Below, one piece after another: positions 1 through 6,196 of a stretch of 11,196 nt of DNA (within the stretch, counting starts at the first letter, position 1; each line of letters opens with the position of its first letter). The DNA comes from an uncultured Collinsella sp. Its GTDB lineage: Bacteria; Actinomycetota; Coriobacteriia; Coriobacteriales; Coriobacteriaceae. Location of the stretch: positions 1-11,196 of the forward strand of contig CABUJL010000059.1 in the NCBI GenBank assembly GCA_902491915.1, read 5' to 3'. The position numbers were made by a program, and so were the translations under genes. Below the pieces are notes generated by a model. That model saw nothing but the letters and a program-made list of their open reading frames with translations. It did not search any database and had not been told where the DNA came from.

Positions 1-176
1 TCCTGGCTGCGCTTTTGACCGACACGCTCGCCGCGCTCGATATCGGTGCGATCAACCACGCGCTCCATCGGCACCACGGGAGGACGATGCACCTCCTCGG
101 CAGCACGCGATGCCGCCTCTGCCGCGGCGGCCTCAATCGCCCATGCCTTGCTTTCTGTTTCGTGCTCGTCGGCCAT
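1..176 (-). CDS. Hypothetical protein, N-terminal fragment (runs off left edge)
   Basis: An open frame starts at the ATG at 176-174 and reads 58 codons to the left edge without a stop. The start is supported by a purine-rich Shine-Dalgarno stretch (GAGGGG) about 8 nt upstream. The visible part begins MADEHETESKAW, continues through an Ala/Glu-rich stretch that is probably helical (about residues 13-28), and then becomes more basic and proline-containing (residues 30-58). No signal peptide, membrane segment or family motif is visible, and I do not recognise the protein. It lies downstream of the asp23 cluster on the same strand. A terminator-like hairpin (294-331) and a 208-bp gap separate the two, so it is probably a separate transcription unit. 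The plus-strand frame over the same bases has no ribosome binding site and is judged a shadow. Confidence 0.6.
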   Translation of the reverse strand, partial: MADEHETESKAWAIEAAAAEAASRAAEEVHRPPVVPMERVVDRTDIERGERVGQKRSQ

Positions 177-219
177 TACGGCAACCCCTCGTTAACAATT
201 TGGAAACAATGCGCCCATT

Positions 220-247
220 AGGGTAACGCGGAACGCGACGATTGCAA
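220..247 (-). promoter_or_regulatory. Possible sigma-70-type promoter for the gene at the left edge
   Basis: On the minus strand a TTGCAA hexamer (247-242) is followed after 16 bp by TACCCT (225-220). Both are partial matches to -35 and -10 boxes. They lie about 45 bp upstream of the start at 176, within the gap after the asp23 terminator. This is inferred from position and partial consensus only. Confidence 0.3.
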
Positions 248-265
248 CCCCTAGTTAGACGAGCG

Positions 266-289
266 GTATGCCCACATCGGGGGGCATAC
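266..289. repeat. 8-bp inverted repeat between asp23 and the left-edge gene
   Basis: GTATGCCC (266-273) and GGGCATAC (282-289) form a perfect 8-bp inverted repeat with an 8-nt spacer. It lies just beyond the asp23 terminator and just upstream of the possible promoter of the left-edge gene. It could be an operator or a second transcript-end hairpin. No T-run follows it on the minus strand. Confidence 0.45.
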
Positions 290-331
290 AAATAACGGCC
301 GGCCACGCTTTTGCTTGCGCGGTCGGCCGTT
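286..331 (-). terminator. Intrinsic terminator of the amaP-asp23 operon
   Basis: AACGGCCG (294-301) pairs perfectly with CGGCCGTT (324-331), and pairing extends inward through seven further positions with one mismatch and one wobble. Read on the minus strand, the hairpin is followed by ATTTGTAT, a modest U-rich tail. It lies 54 bp after the asp23 stop codon, as expected for the operon end. Confidence 0.65.
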
Positions 332-384
332 TAACGTTTTCGCAGATAAAACCTGCCAAAACAAACTTGTCCCTTTTTGGAAGG

Positions 385-900
385 TTACTCGTGCTGGCTG
401 GTGCGGTGCTCGTACTCCTCGGGGGTGATGACGTCCTCGATACGCAGGTTGACGCCCGCCACCTCAAGGCCGGTCATCGCGGCAAGGCGCTCGGTGACAC
501 GTGCCTTGACATCGTCGAAGATCGCGGGCGCATAGGCGCCGTACTCGATAATGACGGAGATGTTGACGACCACGCGATTGTCATCGGTGACCTCGACCGT
601 CACGCCCTTGGTCAGATTCTCGGCACCAAACTGCTCCTGCACAAAGTGCATGAGGTTACCCTTCATGCCCAGAACGTGCGGAACCTCGCGAGTGGCCATG
701 GCAACGATCTTCTCGATCACACCGTTGGAATAGGTCAGCGAGTCCTCGGACTCATCCGCTTCCACGTCGTCCTCGTCAGCATCGGAATCGGCCTCGACGA
801 GCGCCTCGTCCTCGAGCGTCACATCCTCGGCCTCGGCAGCGACGGTCTCGTCTGCCTCGAGCTCGGTATCGGCCACATCGACCTTCGTATTAAAAGCCAT
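385..900 (-). CDS. asp23: Asp23/Gls24 family envelope stress response protein
   Basis: The 171-residue product has an Asp23 (DUF322) domain at about residues 55-160, starting at the typical SLTYSNGVIEKIVAMATREV and ending in the family's TGLEVAGVNLRIEDV segment. Asp23-type proteins are cytosolic, abundant and tethered under the membrane by AmaP, where they help with cell-envelope homeostasis. Residues 8-53 form a strongly acidic extension (mostly Glu, Asp, Ala, Val) ahead of the domain, which is more than I expect for the family core. There are no membrane segments. The ATG at 900-898 is preceded by a strong AAGGAGG ribosome binding site. The gene is last in a three-gene cluster after amaP and a DUF2273 gene, the known arrangement in Gram-positive bacteria, and a terminator-like hairpin follows. 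Family assignment is firm; the role of the acidic region is unknown. Confidence 0.92.
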   Translation of the reverse strand: MAFNTKVDVADTELEADETVAAEAEDVTLEDEALVEADSDADEDDVEADESEDSLTYSNGVIEKIVAMATREVPHVLGMKGNLMHFVQEQFGAENLTKGVTVEVTDDNRVVVNISVIIEYGAYAPAIFDDVKARVTERLAAMTGLEVAGVNLRIEDVITPEEYEHRTSQHE

Positions 901-944
901 GGTTCCTCCTTATGCCTGCCGCGGATGCGACAGTCGAATACATA

Positions 945-1322
945 TTAGCGGCCGCTAAACAGACGGCCGAAGAAGTTGACGATCCCGTTCTCGCCGTCGC
1001 GAATTTGGCCGATCACGGCGCCGATCAGCACGAAGAATGCAATGACGAGCGTGTCCCACAGGCCCAACGTGAGCACCAACACGGCGAGCACAAAACCAGC
1101 GACGGCGCCGAGCGTGGTGTTGGGATGACGCACAGCATAGCTCCAGATGGCAGCGCCCGTACCCTTGATGAGACCCATAGCCTCGTCAAAATCCGCGGCT
1201 GCCGCGTCTTGTAACTCGGTTGCCTCTGCTTTGGAATCAACAGGTTCGTTCGCCGGCGTGGCGCTCTGGTCAATCGTCAGGCGCGGTGTACGAGCGGTCT
1301 TATCTTGATTGGTATCACTCAC
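945..1322 (-). CDS. DUF2273-type small membrane protein of the Asp23 cluster
   Basis: A GTG start at 1322-1320 gives 125 residues. It is preferred over any upstream start because a TGGAGG ribosome binding site lies 6 nt before it and because it overlaps the end of amaP by 8 bp, typical of translational coupling. The C-terminal 60 residues carry two membrane segments (about 71-89 and 92-107) followed by IRDGENGIVNFFGRLF, matching DUF2273 proteins, which are usually only about 60 residues long. Residues 1-65 are a hydrophilic extension rich in Thr, Ala, Asp and Glu. DUF2273 genes commonly sit between amaP and asp23; their molecular function is not established. An accessory role in the membrane anchoring of Asp23 is an inference from this context. 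Confidence 0.82.
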   Translation of the reverse strand: MSDTNQDKTARTPRLTIDQSATPANEPVDSKAEATELQDAAAADFDEAMGLIKGTGAAIWSYAVRHPNTTLGAVAGFVLAVLVLTLGLWDTLVIAFFVLIGAVIGQIRDGENGIVNFFGRLFSGR

Positions 1323-1860
1323 CGGAAACCTCCACGGTCTGGACGGTAGTCTTGGACGGCAAAAAACGGACGCGTGCGGTCGTGCCCGGCGTGCCGAGCA
1401 TGGTGTCGCAGGCCTCCTCGATACGTTGCTGCATCGCGGCTGCAAGGGAGGCCACGTCCCGGTCGTCAAGCGCGATAGCCTCGACCTTAAAACGGACGTG
1501 CGAATCGTCGGAGCCTTGGACGCGGGCCTCGACATGCTCGACCATCACGCGATCGTCGCGCTCTGCCGCAGTGCGAGCGCACGAAGAAAGCGCCGCAAGG
1601 GTAACCTCGATATTGCGCTCCCCCGCCGGATGCACGCAGGACGGCTCGCGACGAGCAAACATCAGGCGGAAGAAGCTTACCAGCACGCCGATCGCCACAA
1701 CTCCGCCGCATGCCGTCACGACAATGCGCGGCATGGGGTCGCGCATCAGCAGCATAAAGCGATACGTATACGGCCCCCAAAACTGGCAGACAAGCGTACC
1801 CAGCGCCACGATGGCGGCGGCAAGATACACAATCGCTAGGGCTCGTTTGAGTACGCGCAC
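1315..1860 (-). CDS. amaP: Alkaline shock response membrane anchor protein AmaP
   Basis: The 181-residue product begins with a membrane segment (about residues 7-27), a short loop and a second membrane segment (about 46-66). A soluble Asp23-like region follows (about 83-168: NIEVTLAALSSCARTAAERD, then VRFKVEAIALDDRDVASLAAAMQQRIEEACD). This is the AmaP layout: a hairpin in the membrane with a cytoplasmic domain that recruits Asp23. The ATG at 1860-1858 follows a GAAGGGAG ribosome binding site. It is the first gene of the amaP / DUF2273 / asp23 unit and overlaps the next gene by 8 bp. A TATAAT hexamer at 1916-1911 may drive the unit. Sequence identity to characterised AmaP cannot be measured here, but architecture and context agree. 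Confidence 0.85.
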   Translation of the reverse strand: MRVLKRALAIVYLAAAIVALGTLVCQFWGPYTYRFMLLMRDPMPRIVVTACGGVVAIGVLVSFFRLMFARREPSCVHPAGERNIEVTLAALSSCARTAAERDDRVMVEHVEARVQGSDDSHVRFKVEAIALDDRDVASLAAAMQQRIEEACDTMLGTPGTTARVRFLPSKTTVQTVEVSGE

Positions 1861-1910
1861 GTGGCGCTCCCTTCAAATCTCGGCTCTCGAAATGCAAAAC
1901 GGTTCGCATC

Positions 1911-1916
1911 ATTATA
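1911..1916 (-). promoter_or_regulatory. Candidate -10 box (TATAAT) for the amaP operon
   Basis: A consensus TATAAT hexamer lies on the minus strand, about 50 bp upstream of the amaP start. It falls inside the T-rich tail of the preceding yebC terminator. No good -35 box is visible; the expected position lies within the terminator stem. Confidence 0.4.
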
Positions 1917-1957
1917 AAAGAGCCGGGTCCGGTGCTCTACGCACGCGGATCCGGCTC
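1911..1957 (-). terminator. Intrinsic terminator after yebC
   Basis: GAGCCGGGTCC (1920-1930) pairs with GGATCCGGCTC (1947-1957) over 11 positions with a single G-T wobble. A small inner GTGC/GCAC stem extends it. On the minus strand the stem is followed by TTTTATAAT. It lies 70 bp after the yebC stop codon. A smaller hairpin (GCACGG 2004-2009 with CCGTGC 2016-2021) sits in the same 3' region without a T-run. Confidence 0.8.
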
Positions 1958-2026
1958 ATCTATTCCACGAGGCTTGCATGCTCGCTTCATTATGCCCAGA
2001 TATGCACGGCTTAACCCGTGCGGGCG

Positions 2027-2833
2027 CTACTCCTCCTCGAGGGCAGCGATGACCTCGTCGGTCATGTCCATGGTGCTGTAAACATCCTGGACGTCGTCGA
2101 GCTCCTCAAGACGGTCGATGAGGCGCTGAACCTTCTTGGCGTCGGCGCCGGAGACCTCGGTCGGGGTGGTCGGGACCATGGTGGTCTCGGAGCCCTTGAC
2201 CTGGACGCCCTGCTCCTCGAGCGCCTTGGAGACAGCCATGACCTCGTTGGCAGTAGTCCAGACGATCCACTCCTCGCCGGCGTCCTCGTAGTCCTCGCCG
2301 CCGGCCTCGGCGATGGCCATCATGAACTCATCCTCGTCACCGGCAGCACCGTTGGCGATCATGGTCTCCTTCTTGGCGTTCTCGTCCAGGATCTCCTTGG
2401 CGACGACGATCTGGCCCTTGCGCTCAAACTGGAAGGCGACGGAGCCGGAGGTGCCCAGGTTGCCACCAGCGTGGGAGAAGGCGGAACGGACATCAGCGGC
2501 GGTACGGTTGCGGTTGTCGGTCAGGCAGTCGACGTAGACGGCGACACCGGCGGGACCGTAGCCCTCGTACACGATGTTCTCGTAGATGGCGGCGTCAGCA
2601 CCCGAACCAAAAGCCTTGTCGATAGCGGACTTGATCTTGTCCTTAGGCATGGACTGAGCCTTGGCCTTGGCAACGGCAGCGGCGAGGCTGGCGTTGTTCT
2701 CGGGCAGCGGGTCGCCGCCGAGACGGGCAGCAACGGTAATGTTGCGGCTGAGCTTGGAGAAGAGGGCGGAACGCTTGGCGTCCTGCGCGCCCTTACGATG
2801 CTTGGTTGTGGCCCACTTAGAGTGTCCGGACAT
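2027..2833 (-). CDS. yebC: YebC/TACO1 family protein
   Basis: The 268-residue product begins with the signature MSGHSKWATTKHRKGAQDAKR and continues with SMPKDKIKSAI (61-71), YENIVYEGYGPAGVAVYVDCLTDNRNRT (84-111) and HAGGNLGTSGSVAFQFERKG (121-140), all diagnostic of this family. Members were long annotated as transcriptional regulators; more recent work on YebC and mitochondrial TACO1 points to a role in translation, easing ribosome stalling on proline-rich stretches. The protein is somewhat longer than the usual 240-250 residues. The extra length seems to lie around residues 152-170 (ENAKKETMIANGAAGDEDEF), where other members run directly into the acidic domain. The ATG at 2833-2831 follows TAGGAGA. 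The gene stands alone between a hairpin element and its own terminator; no ruv genes follow it. Confidence 0.95.
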   Translation of the reverse strand: MSGHSKWATTKHRKGAQDAKRSALFSKLSRNITVAARLGGDPLPENNASLAAAVAKAKAQSMPKDKIKSAIDKAFGSGADAAIYENIVYEGYGPAGVAVYVDCLTDNRNRTAADVRSAFSHAGGNLGTSGSVAFQFERKGQIVVAKEILDENAKKETMIANGAAGDEDEFMMAIAEAGGEDYEDAGEEWIVWTTANEVMAVSKALEEQGVQVKGSETTMVPTTPTEVSGADAKKVQRLIDRLEELDDVQDVYSTMDMTDEVIAALEEE

Positions 2834-2882
2834 ACGTGTCTCCTATCGGTTTCGACCTAAAGCCCAGCGCAGATGCTCGGGC

Positions 2883-2888
2883 AATATA
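2883..2888 (-). promoter_or_regulatory. Possible -10 box for yebC
   Basis: TATATT on the minus strand, within a locally AT-rich stretch (about 2880-2940) and about 50 bp upstream of the yebC start, is the best -10 candidate. No convincing -35 box is present at 17 bp. Overlapping alternatives such as TATCAT further upstream are equally possible. Confidence 0.25.
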
Positions 2889-2964
2889 AACAAACGTCGT
2901 TATGATATACCTACTGGCCTGCGAGATAAACCCCAAAATGAAGGCGTCGTGATGATGCCCCCCT

Positions 2965-2997
2965 TTGGTGCAAAGAAACCTGACCCCAATGCACCAA
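2965..2997 (-). repeat. REP-like hairpin after the DUF6020-like gene
   Basis: TTGGTGCA (2965-2972) and TGCACCAA (2990-2997) form a perfect 8-bp stem around a 17-nt loop. The element begins one base after the stop codon of the membrane-protein gene. On the minus strand its apex contains GGGGTCAGGTTTCTTTG (2987-2971), which matches the apex of the hairpin at 5220-5260 at 13 of 17 positions. No T-run follows it on the minus strand (the sequence is AGGGGGGC), so it does not look like an ordinary terminator. Its origin from a REP-type or transposase-associated repeat family is an inference. Confidence 0.6.
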
Positions 2998-2998
2998 G

Positions 2999-5182
2999 TT
3001 AGGACCAGAGGAGATCGCTGCGGGTGATGGTGGCGCCGATGGCAAAGGGCATGCAGGCGATGACCGGATACAGATAGCGCATGTAGGTCGAGCCGTTGCA
3101 GGGACCGATCAGGCACACGGCGAGCACGCCCAGCAGCGGCACCCAGATCGCCAGCGCACGCCACGAATGACGACGTAGCAGATAGACCACCACGGCGATC
3201 ATGATCCACACATAGGTGGCCGAGCTCATGGTGAGCGAAATAGACGGGATGCGCTGCACCGCCACACGGTACAGATTGATCAGGTGGTCGCACCAGCGCA
3301 CTACGTTGCTATCGACCGGATGGAAGTCGAAGTACTTGAGGTTGTCGGGACGCGCCATGATCTCGGCACTACGCGCCGTGCTGTAGACCCAGGCATCGCG
3401 CGCGCTCGGATAAAAATAACCATAGTAGTTATTGATAAGCGCCGAAATATAGCACTCGGGATCCTTCTTAAACATCTGAGCCCATACCTCAAAATAGGCA
3501 TCGATCTCCTCCTGCGAGGCGTACTCGTTAAAGCAGTTCTTGACGGCATCGGACTTGTCGGGGTTGTAGCGGCGGCCCAGGTTCTCGTACTTGAGTACAC
3601 GATCGATCACGGCACGCTCTTCGTCGGTCACCGAACCGTCGCAAGGAGCTTCCACGATGGTGCCGTCCTCCTTAACCGTAGGGTTGACGCCCGAGTTAAG
3701 GCCGTCGTGCTTTTGGACGAAACGAGCCGTCTGTTGGAACGGAATCGAAAGGATTTCGCGCTTGGAACCAGGCGTGATGTCGTGCGCTGGCATAAAGACC
3801 TTGGTGAAGTACATATTAGAGGCAAGGCAGAGTGCAAGCACCGCAAGAACTCCCACCCAGCGGAAACGCGGGATGCCGCCCGAAGGCGCAGCACCAGCCT
3901 GCTTGGCTGCACGATGAGCCACATGCGCGTCCCATGCGCAAAACGCCGCCGCGATTACGCATGCCGCCAGGGGAAACACCAGGCCGCCGTTGCGCAGAAA
4001 CGTGGAACCCATGGCGCCCAGAGTGAGCAGCAGCCAGTCATGTCGCGCAAAGAGCACGGGCCTCTGTTCGCCCGCACGCTCGGCATTGGCATCACGACGG
4101 GGCAAGCCACATGCCACGAGCTTGACGGTCTGTACCAGCAGCACCAAGAACGCGTCGGCAAAGAGCACGTCTTTGGTGAGCAACGCCGCGTAGTTAGAGA
4201 ACATCGGCATAAACGCAAAGAACAGCAGGATCGCACCGCGAACCGGCAGGCTCACGCCCAATTTGCGCAGCGACGAAATGGAATAGGCCATGCAGGCAGC
4301 CGTGATGACAAATTGAGCGCAGGTGTAGATGGCAAGACCCGCGTTAGCGCTGTTGAACAGCGAAAGCCCCAGCTGAACGCACGAGCCGATAATGGCCGTG
4401 TGCACTACGGGATGATGCCCGTTGAGCAGCACGTTGGGGTTGAGTAGGCGCAGGTAGTCGCTCGTGCCGTTGGGATAGTTGAACCACTGGCGAATCTGCG
4501 CGCCCGTATCTCCCATAAAAAGGCCAGGCAGCGAAGCGATGAGCGTGGGCGCCCAGGCGATCACAAGCACCAGGAAGGGCCCGACAAAGGGATGGACCGA
4601 GAGCACGGCGTGAGTCACACGCCATACGCGGCCAAAGTGCGCTTCGGAAAACGGGATGCGTCGGGAGCTCAGCCAATCCAGGCACTCAAAAGCCAGATAG
4701 AAGGCCACGATCGCTAGGAGCATCCAGCCCGCGCCGCCAATCCAGGCGCAGATGATGCGGGCTTTGTCGCCAAGGACAATCTCGGCCGAGTCGGTGAGAT
4801 CGTAGCTGCGGCCGAACACCATGCAGATGGCAAAGAACAGCGACGGCAGAATGATCGATGGGCGCCAGGTGTCGCCACGGCCAAAGAACACGTAGCGAAA
4901 CGGCAGCGTGAGCAGGCAGGCAAGCGCAAGCAGCATGACCGCGTCGGTATGGCCGGCAAACGAGAGGAGCACCTCGTAGCACACGTACAGCATGCCCGAG
5001 GCTTTGGGGTCAATCGCCAAGACTGCGTTGCTCGACACCGGGGCGGGATCGATGGAAAACGCCGTGGTCGCCAACAGCGCAAGCAAAAATGCGATGAGCG
5101 TCTGCTTGGCGGGGTAGCGCTTAAACCAGACGATGCGGGCAGCGTCGCGCGCGGCCGTTGTGGAGAGGTCGGAATCCTTCAC
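2999..5182 (-). CDS. Large polytopic membrane protein, DUF6020-like (possible GT-C fold)
   Basis: The 727-residue product starts at a GTG (5182-5180) with a fair AAAGG ribosome binding site about 10 nt upstream; the next Met is at residue 64. About 10-13 hydrophobic segments are visible (for example 27-43, 82-100, 107-123, 148-166, 198-220, 286-300, 314-332, 336-356, 400-416, 442-458, 655-669, 676-693 and 702-718). A hydrophilic domain of about 190 residues (462-650) sits before the last three. Conserved-looking islands are LPGLFMGDTGAQIRQW (218-233), NGHHPVVHTAI (254-264), LLTKDVLFAD (334-343) and FLRNGGLVF (395-403), which recall DUF6020 proteins. An acidic residue in the first loop region (D225) suits a GT-C-type glycosyltransferase using a lipid-linked sugar, but that activity is an inference. 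It lies between lgt and yebC and is bracketed by two hairpin elements. Confidence 0.75.
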   Translation of the reverse strand: MKDSDLSTTAARDAARIVWFKRYPAKQTLIAFLLALLATTAFSIDPAPVSSNAVLAIDPKASGMLYVCYEVLLSFAGHTDAVMLLALACLLTLPFRYVFFGRGDTWRPSIILPSLFFAICMVFGRSYDLTDSAEIVLGDKARIICAWIGGAGWMLLAIVAFYLAFECLDWLSSRRIPFSEAHFGRVWRVTHAVLSVHPFVGPFLVLVIAWAPTLIASLPGLFMGDTGAQIRQWFNYPNGTSDYLRLLNPNVLLNGHHPVVHTAIIGSCVQLGLSLFNSANAGLAIYTCAQFVITAACMAYSISSLRKLGVSLPVRGAILLFFAFMPMFSNYAALLTKDVLFADAFLVLLVQTVKLVACGLPRRDANAERAGEQRPVLFARHDWLLLTLGAMGSTFLRNGGLVFPLAACVIAAAFCAWDAHVAHRAAKQAGAAPSGGIPRFRWVGVLAVLALCLASNMYFTKVFMPAHDITPGSKREILSIPFQQTARFVQKHDGLNSGVNPTVKEDGTIVEAPCDGSVTDEERAVIDRVLKYENLGRRYNPDKSDAVKNCFNEYASQEEIDAYFEVWAQMFKKDPECYISALINNYYGYFYPSARDAWVYSTARSAEIMARPDNLKYFDFHPVDSNVVRWCDHLINLYRVAVQRIPSISLTMSSATYVWIMIAVVVYLLRRHSWRALAIWVPLLGVLAVCLIGPCNGSTYMRYLYPVIACMPFAIGATITRSDLLWS

Positions 5183-5219
5183 AGTCCGAAAGCCTTTCTA
5201 GAAACCTATCAAACTCGGC

Positions 5220-5260
5220 AAAACCACCACAAAGGTGCCTGTCCCCTTTGTGGTGGTTTT
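5220..5260 (-). repeat. REP-like hairpin after lgt, possibly acting as terminator
   Basis: AAAACCACCACAAAGG (5220-5235) and CCTTTGTGGTGGTTTT (5245-5260) form a perfect 16-bp stem with a 9-nt loop. It begins 5 bases after the lgt stop codon. On the minus strand the 3' arm ends in TTTT, so it could act as an intrinsic terminator for lgt, although the T-run is inside the stem and is followed by GCCGAG. The apex reads GGGGACAGGCACCTTTG (5246-5230), sharing 13 of 17 bases with the hairpin at 2965-2997. Confidence 0.7.
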
Positions 5261-5265
5261 GGTGG

Positions 5266-6087
5266 TTAGGCGTCCAGGTAGACGCGCTGGGGTTGGTTGC
5301 GGCGACGAGCGAAGATGATGAGCGCCAGGCCCGCGATTACGAGCGGCAGGCTCAGCAGCTGACCCATGGTGATGACGCCTCCCAGCAGATAACCCAGCTG
5401 GGCATCGGGCACGCGCACGAACTCAACGAGAAAGCGGACAATGCCGTATCCCATCACGAACACGCCCATAAATGTGCCCTGGGGCAGCAGCGGCTTTTTG
5501 CGGCTGAGCACCTGCAGAATGCAAAAGAGCACGATGCCCTCAAGAAATGCCTCGTAGAGCTGGGAGGGGTGACGCGGCATATCGCCCGCAGTCCCGCCAA
5601 AGACCACGCCCCATGGCAGATCGGTCGGCTTGCCCCACAGCTCTCCGTTGACAAAGTTGGCACAACGGCCCAGGCACAAGGCCAGCGGCGCGCCTATGAC
5701 GGCAAGGTCTGCCAAAGTCCATGCATCGAGCTTATACATGCGGCACACAATGATGCCGCCGATAATGCCGCCCACCAAACCGCCATGGAAGCTCATGCCG
5801 CCCTCGTTGGTGGCAAAGATCTCGAGCGGGTGCGCCCAGTAGTAGCCATCACCGTAAAAGACGACGTAGAACAGGCGCGCACCGATAATGAGGCCAAAGA
5901 CCACGCCGACCACGACACTCGTCAGGTCGTCAATCGTGATGTTAAAGCCCCAGCGACGCTGCGTGCGGTACATGACGACCGCTGTGAGCAGGGCGCCGAC
6001 CACATAGGCCAGACCGTACCAGTAGATCGTGATGGGGCCCGCCGAGATCGCAACGGGGTCAAGCATATGGTAGAGGTCGTTGAGCAT
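5266..6087 (-). CDS. lgt: Prolipoprotein diacylglyceryl transferase Lgt
   Basis: Lgt transfers diacylglycerol from phosphatidylglycerol to the lipobox cysteine of prolipoproteins at the membrane, the first step of lipoprotein maturation. The 273-residue product shows the family signature GRCANFVNGELWG (140-152), the essential-histidine region SFHGGLVGG (99-107, H101), an N-terminal YWYGL (22-26), HPSQLYEAFLEG (173-184) and RFLVEFVRVPD (218-228). There are about seven membrane segments, the usual number. The start was set at the ATG at 6087 because AGGGGG lies about 7 nt upstream. The longer frame up to 6147 would translate a terminator-like hairpin (6115-6147) and has no family similarity. 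A 109-bp gap separates it from the upstream Fe-S scaffold gene, and a hairpin element follows directly. Confidence 0.95.
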   Translation of the reverse strand: MLNDLYHMLDPVAISAGPITIYWYGLAYVVGALLTAVVMYRTQRRWGFNITIDDLTSVVVGVVFGLIIGARLFYVVFYGDGYYWAHPLEIFATNEGGMSFHGGLVGGIIGGIIVCRMYKLDAWTLADLAVIGAPLALCLGRCANFVNGELWGKPTDLPWGVVFGGTAGDMPRHPSQLYEAFLEGIVLFCILQVLSRKKPLLPQGTFMGVFVMGYGIVRFLVEFVRVPDAQLGYLLGGVITMGQLLSLPLVIAGLALIIFARRRNQPQRVYLDA

Positions 6088-6106
6088 ATCGATCCCCCTG
6101 CTCCCT

Positions 6107-6147
6107 ACATACAAATGCGGCCGCGGGCCTTGCGCTCGCAGCCGCAT
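6107..6147 (-). terminator. Hairpin between the NifU-domain gene and lgt, likely terminator
   Basis: ATGCGGC (6115-6121) pairs with GCCGCAT (6141-6147) around a GC-rich 19-nt loop. On the minus strand the stem is followed by TTGTATGT. It lies about 50 bp after the stop of the NifU-domain gene and just upstream of the lgt ribosome binding site. A second small inverted repeat, TGCGGA (6166-6171) with TCCGCA (6180-6185), lies between it and that stop codon. The T-run is weak, so termination may be partial. Confidence 0.45.
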
Positions 6148-6196
6148 ATTTGGGCGTAACGTCTATGCGGAGCATGTCGTCCGCAGCTTTCGCATC

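Noticed and set aside
1323..1535. An N-terminal extension of the DUF2273 protein starting at 1535.
   Set aside because: It would overlap amaP by more than 200 bp in another frame. The GTG at 1322 with TGGAGG upstream gives a coupled 8-bp overlap.
2841..2998. A riboswitch or structured leader upstream of yebC.
   Set aside because: The only strong structure is the hairpin at 2965-2997, which belongs to the gene end upstream; the rest is AT-rich and fits a plain promoter region.
3284..4447. A 387-codon plus-strand open frame opposite the DUF6020-like gene.
   Set aside because: It has no recognisable domain or ribosome binding site and lies wholly within a convincing membrane-protein gene on the other strand; it is a GC-content shadow.
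6088..6147. A 20-codon N-terminal extension of Lgt starting at 6147.
   Set aside because: It would translate a GC-rich hairpin and has no ribosome binding site; the ATG at 6087 has one and gives the normal family length.
5158..6159. A 333-codon plus-strand open frame opposite lgt.
   Set aside because: It covers the whole lgt gene and both flanking hairpins, and its product is hydrophilic with no motif. Lgt on the minus strand is unambiguous.
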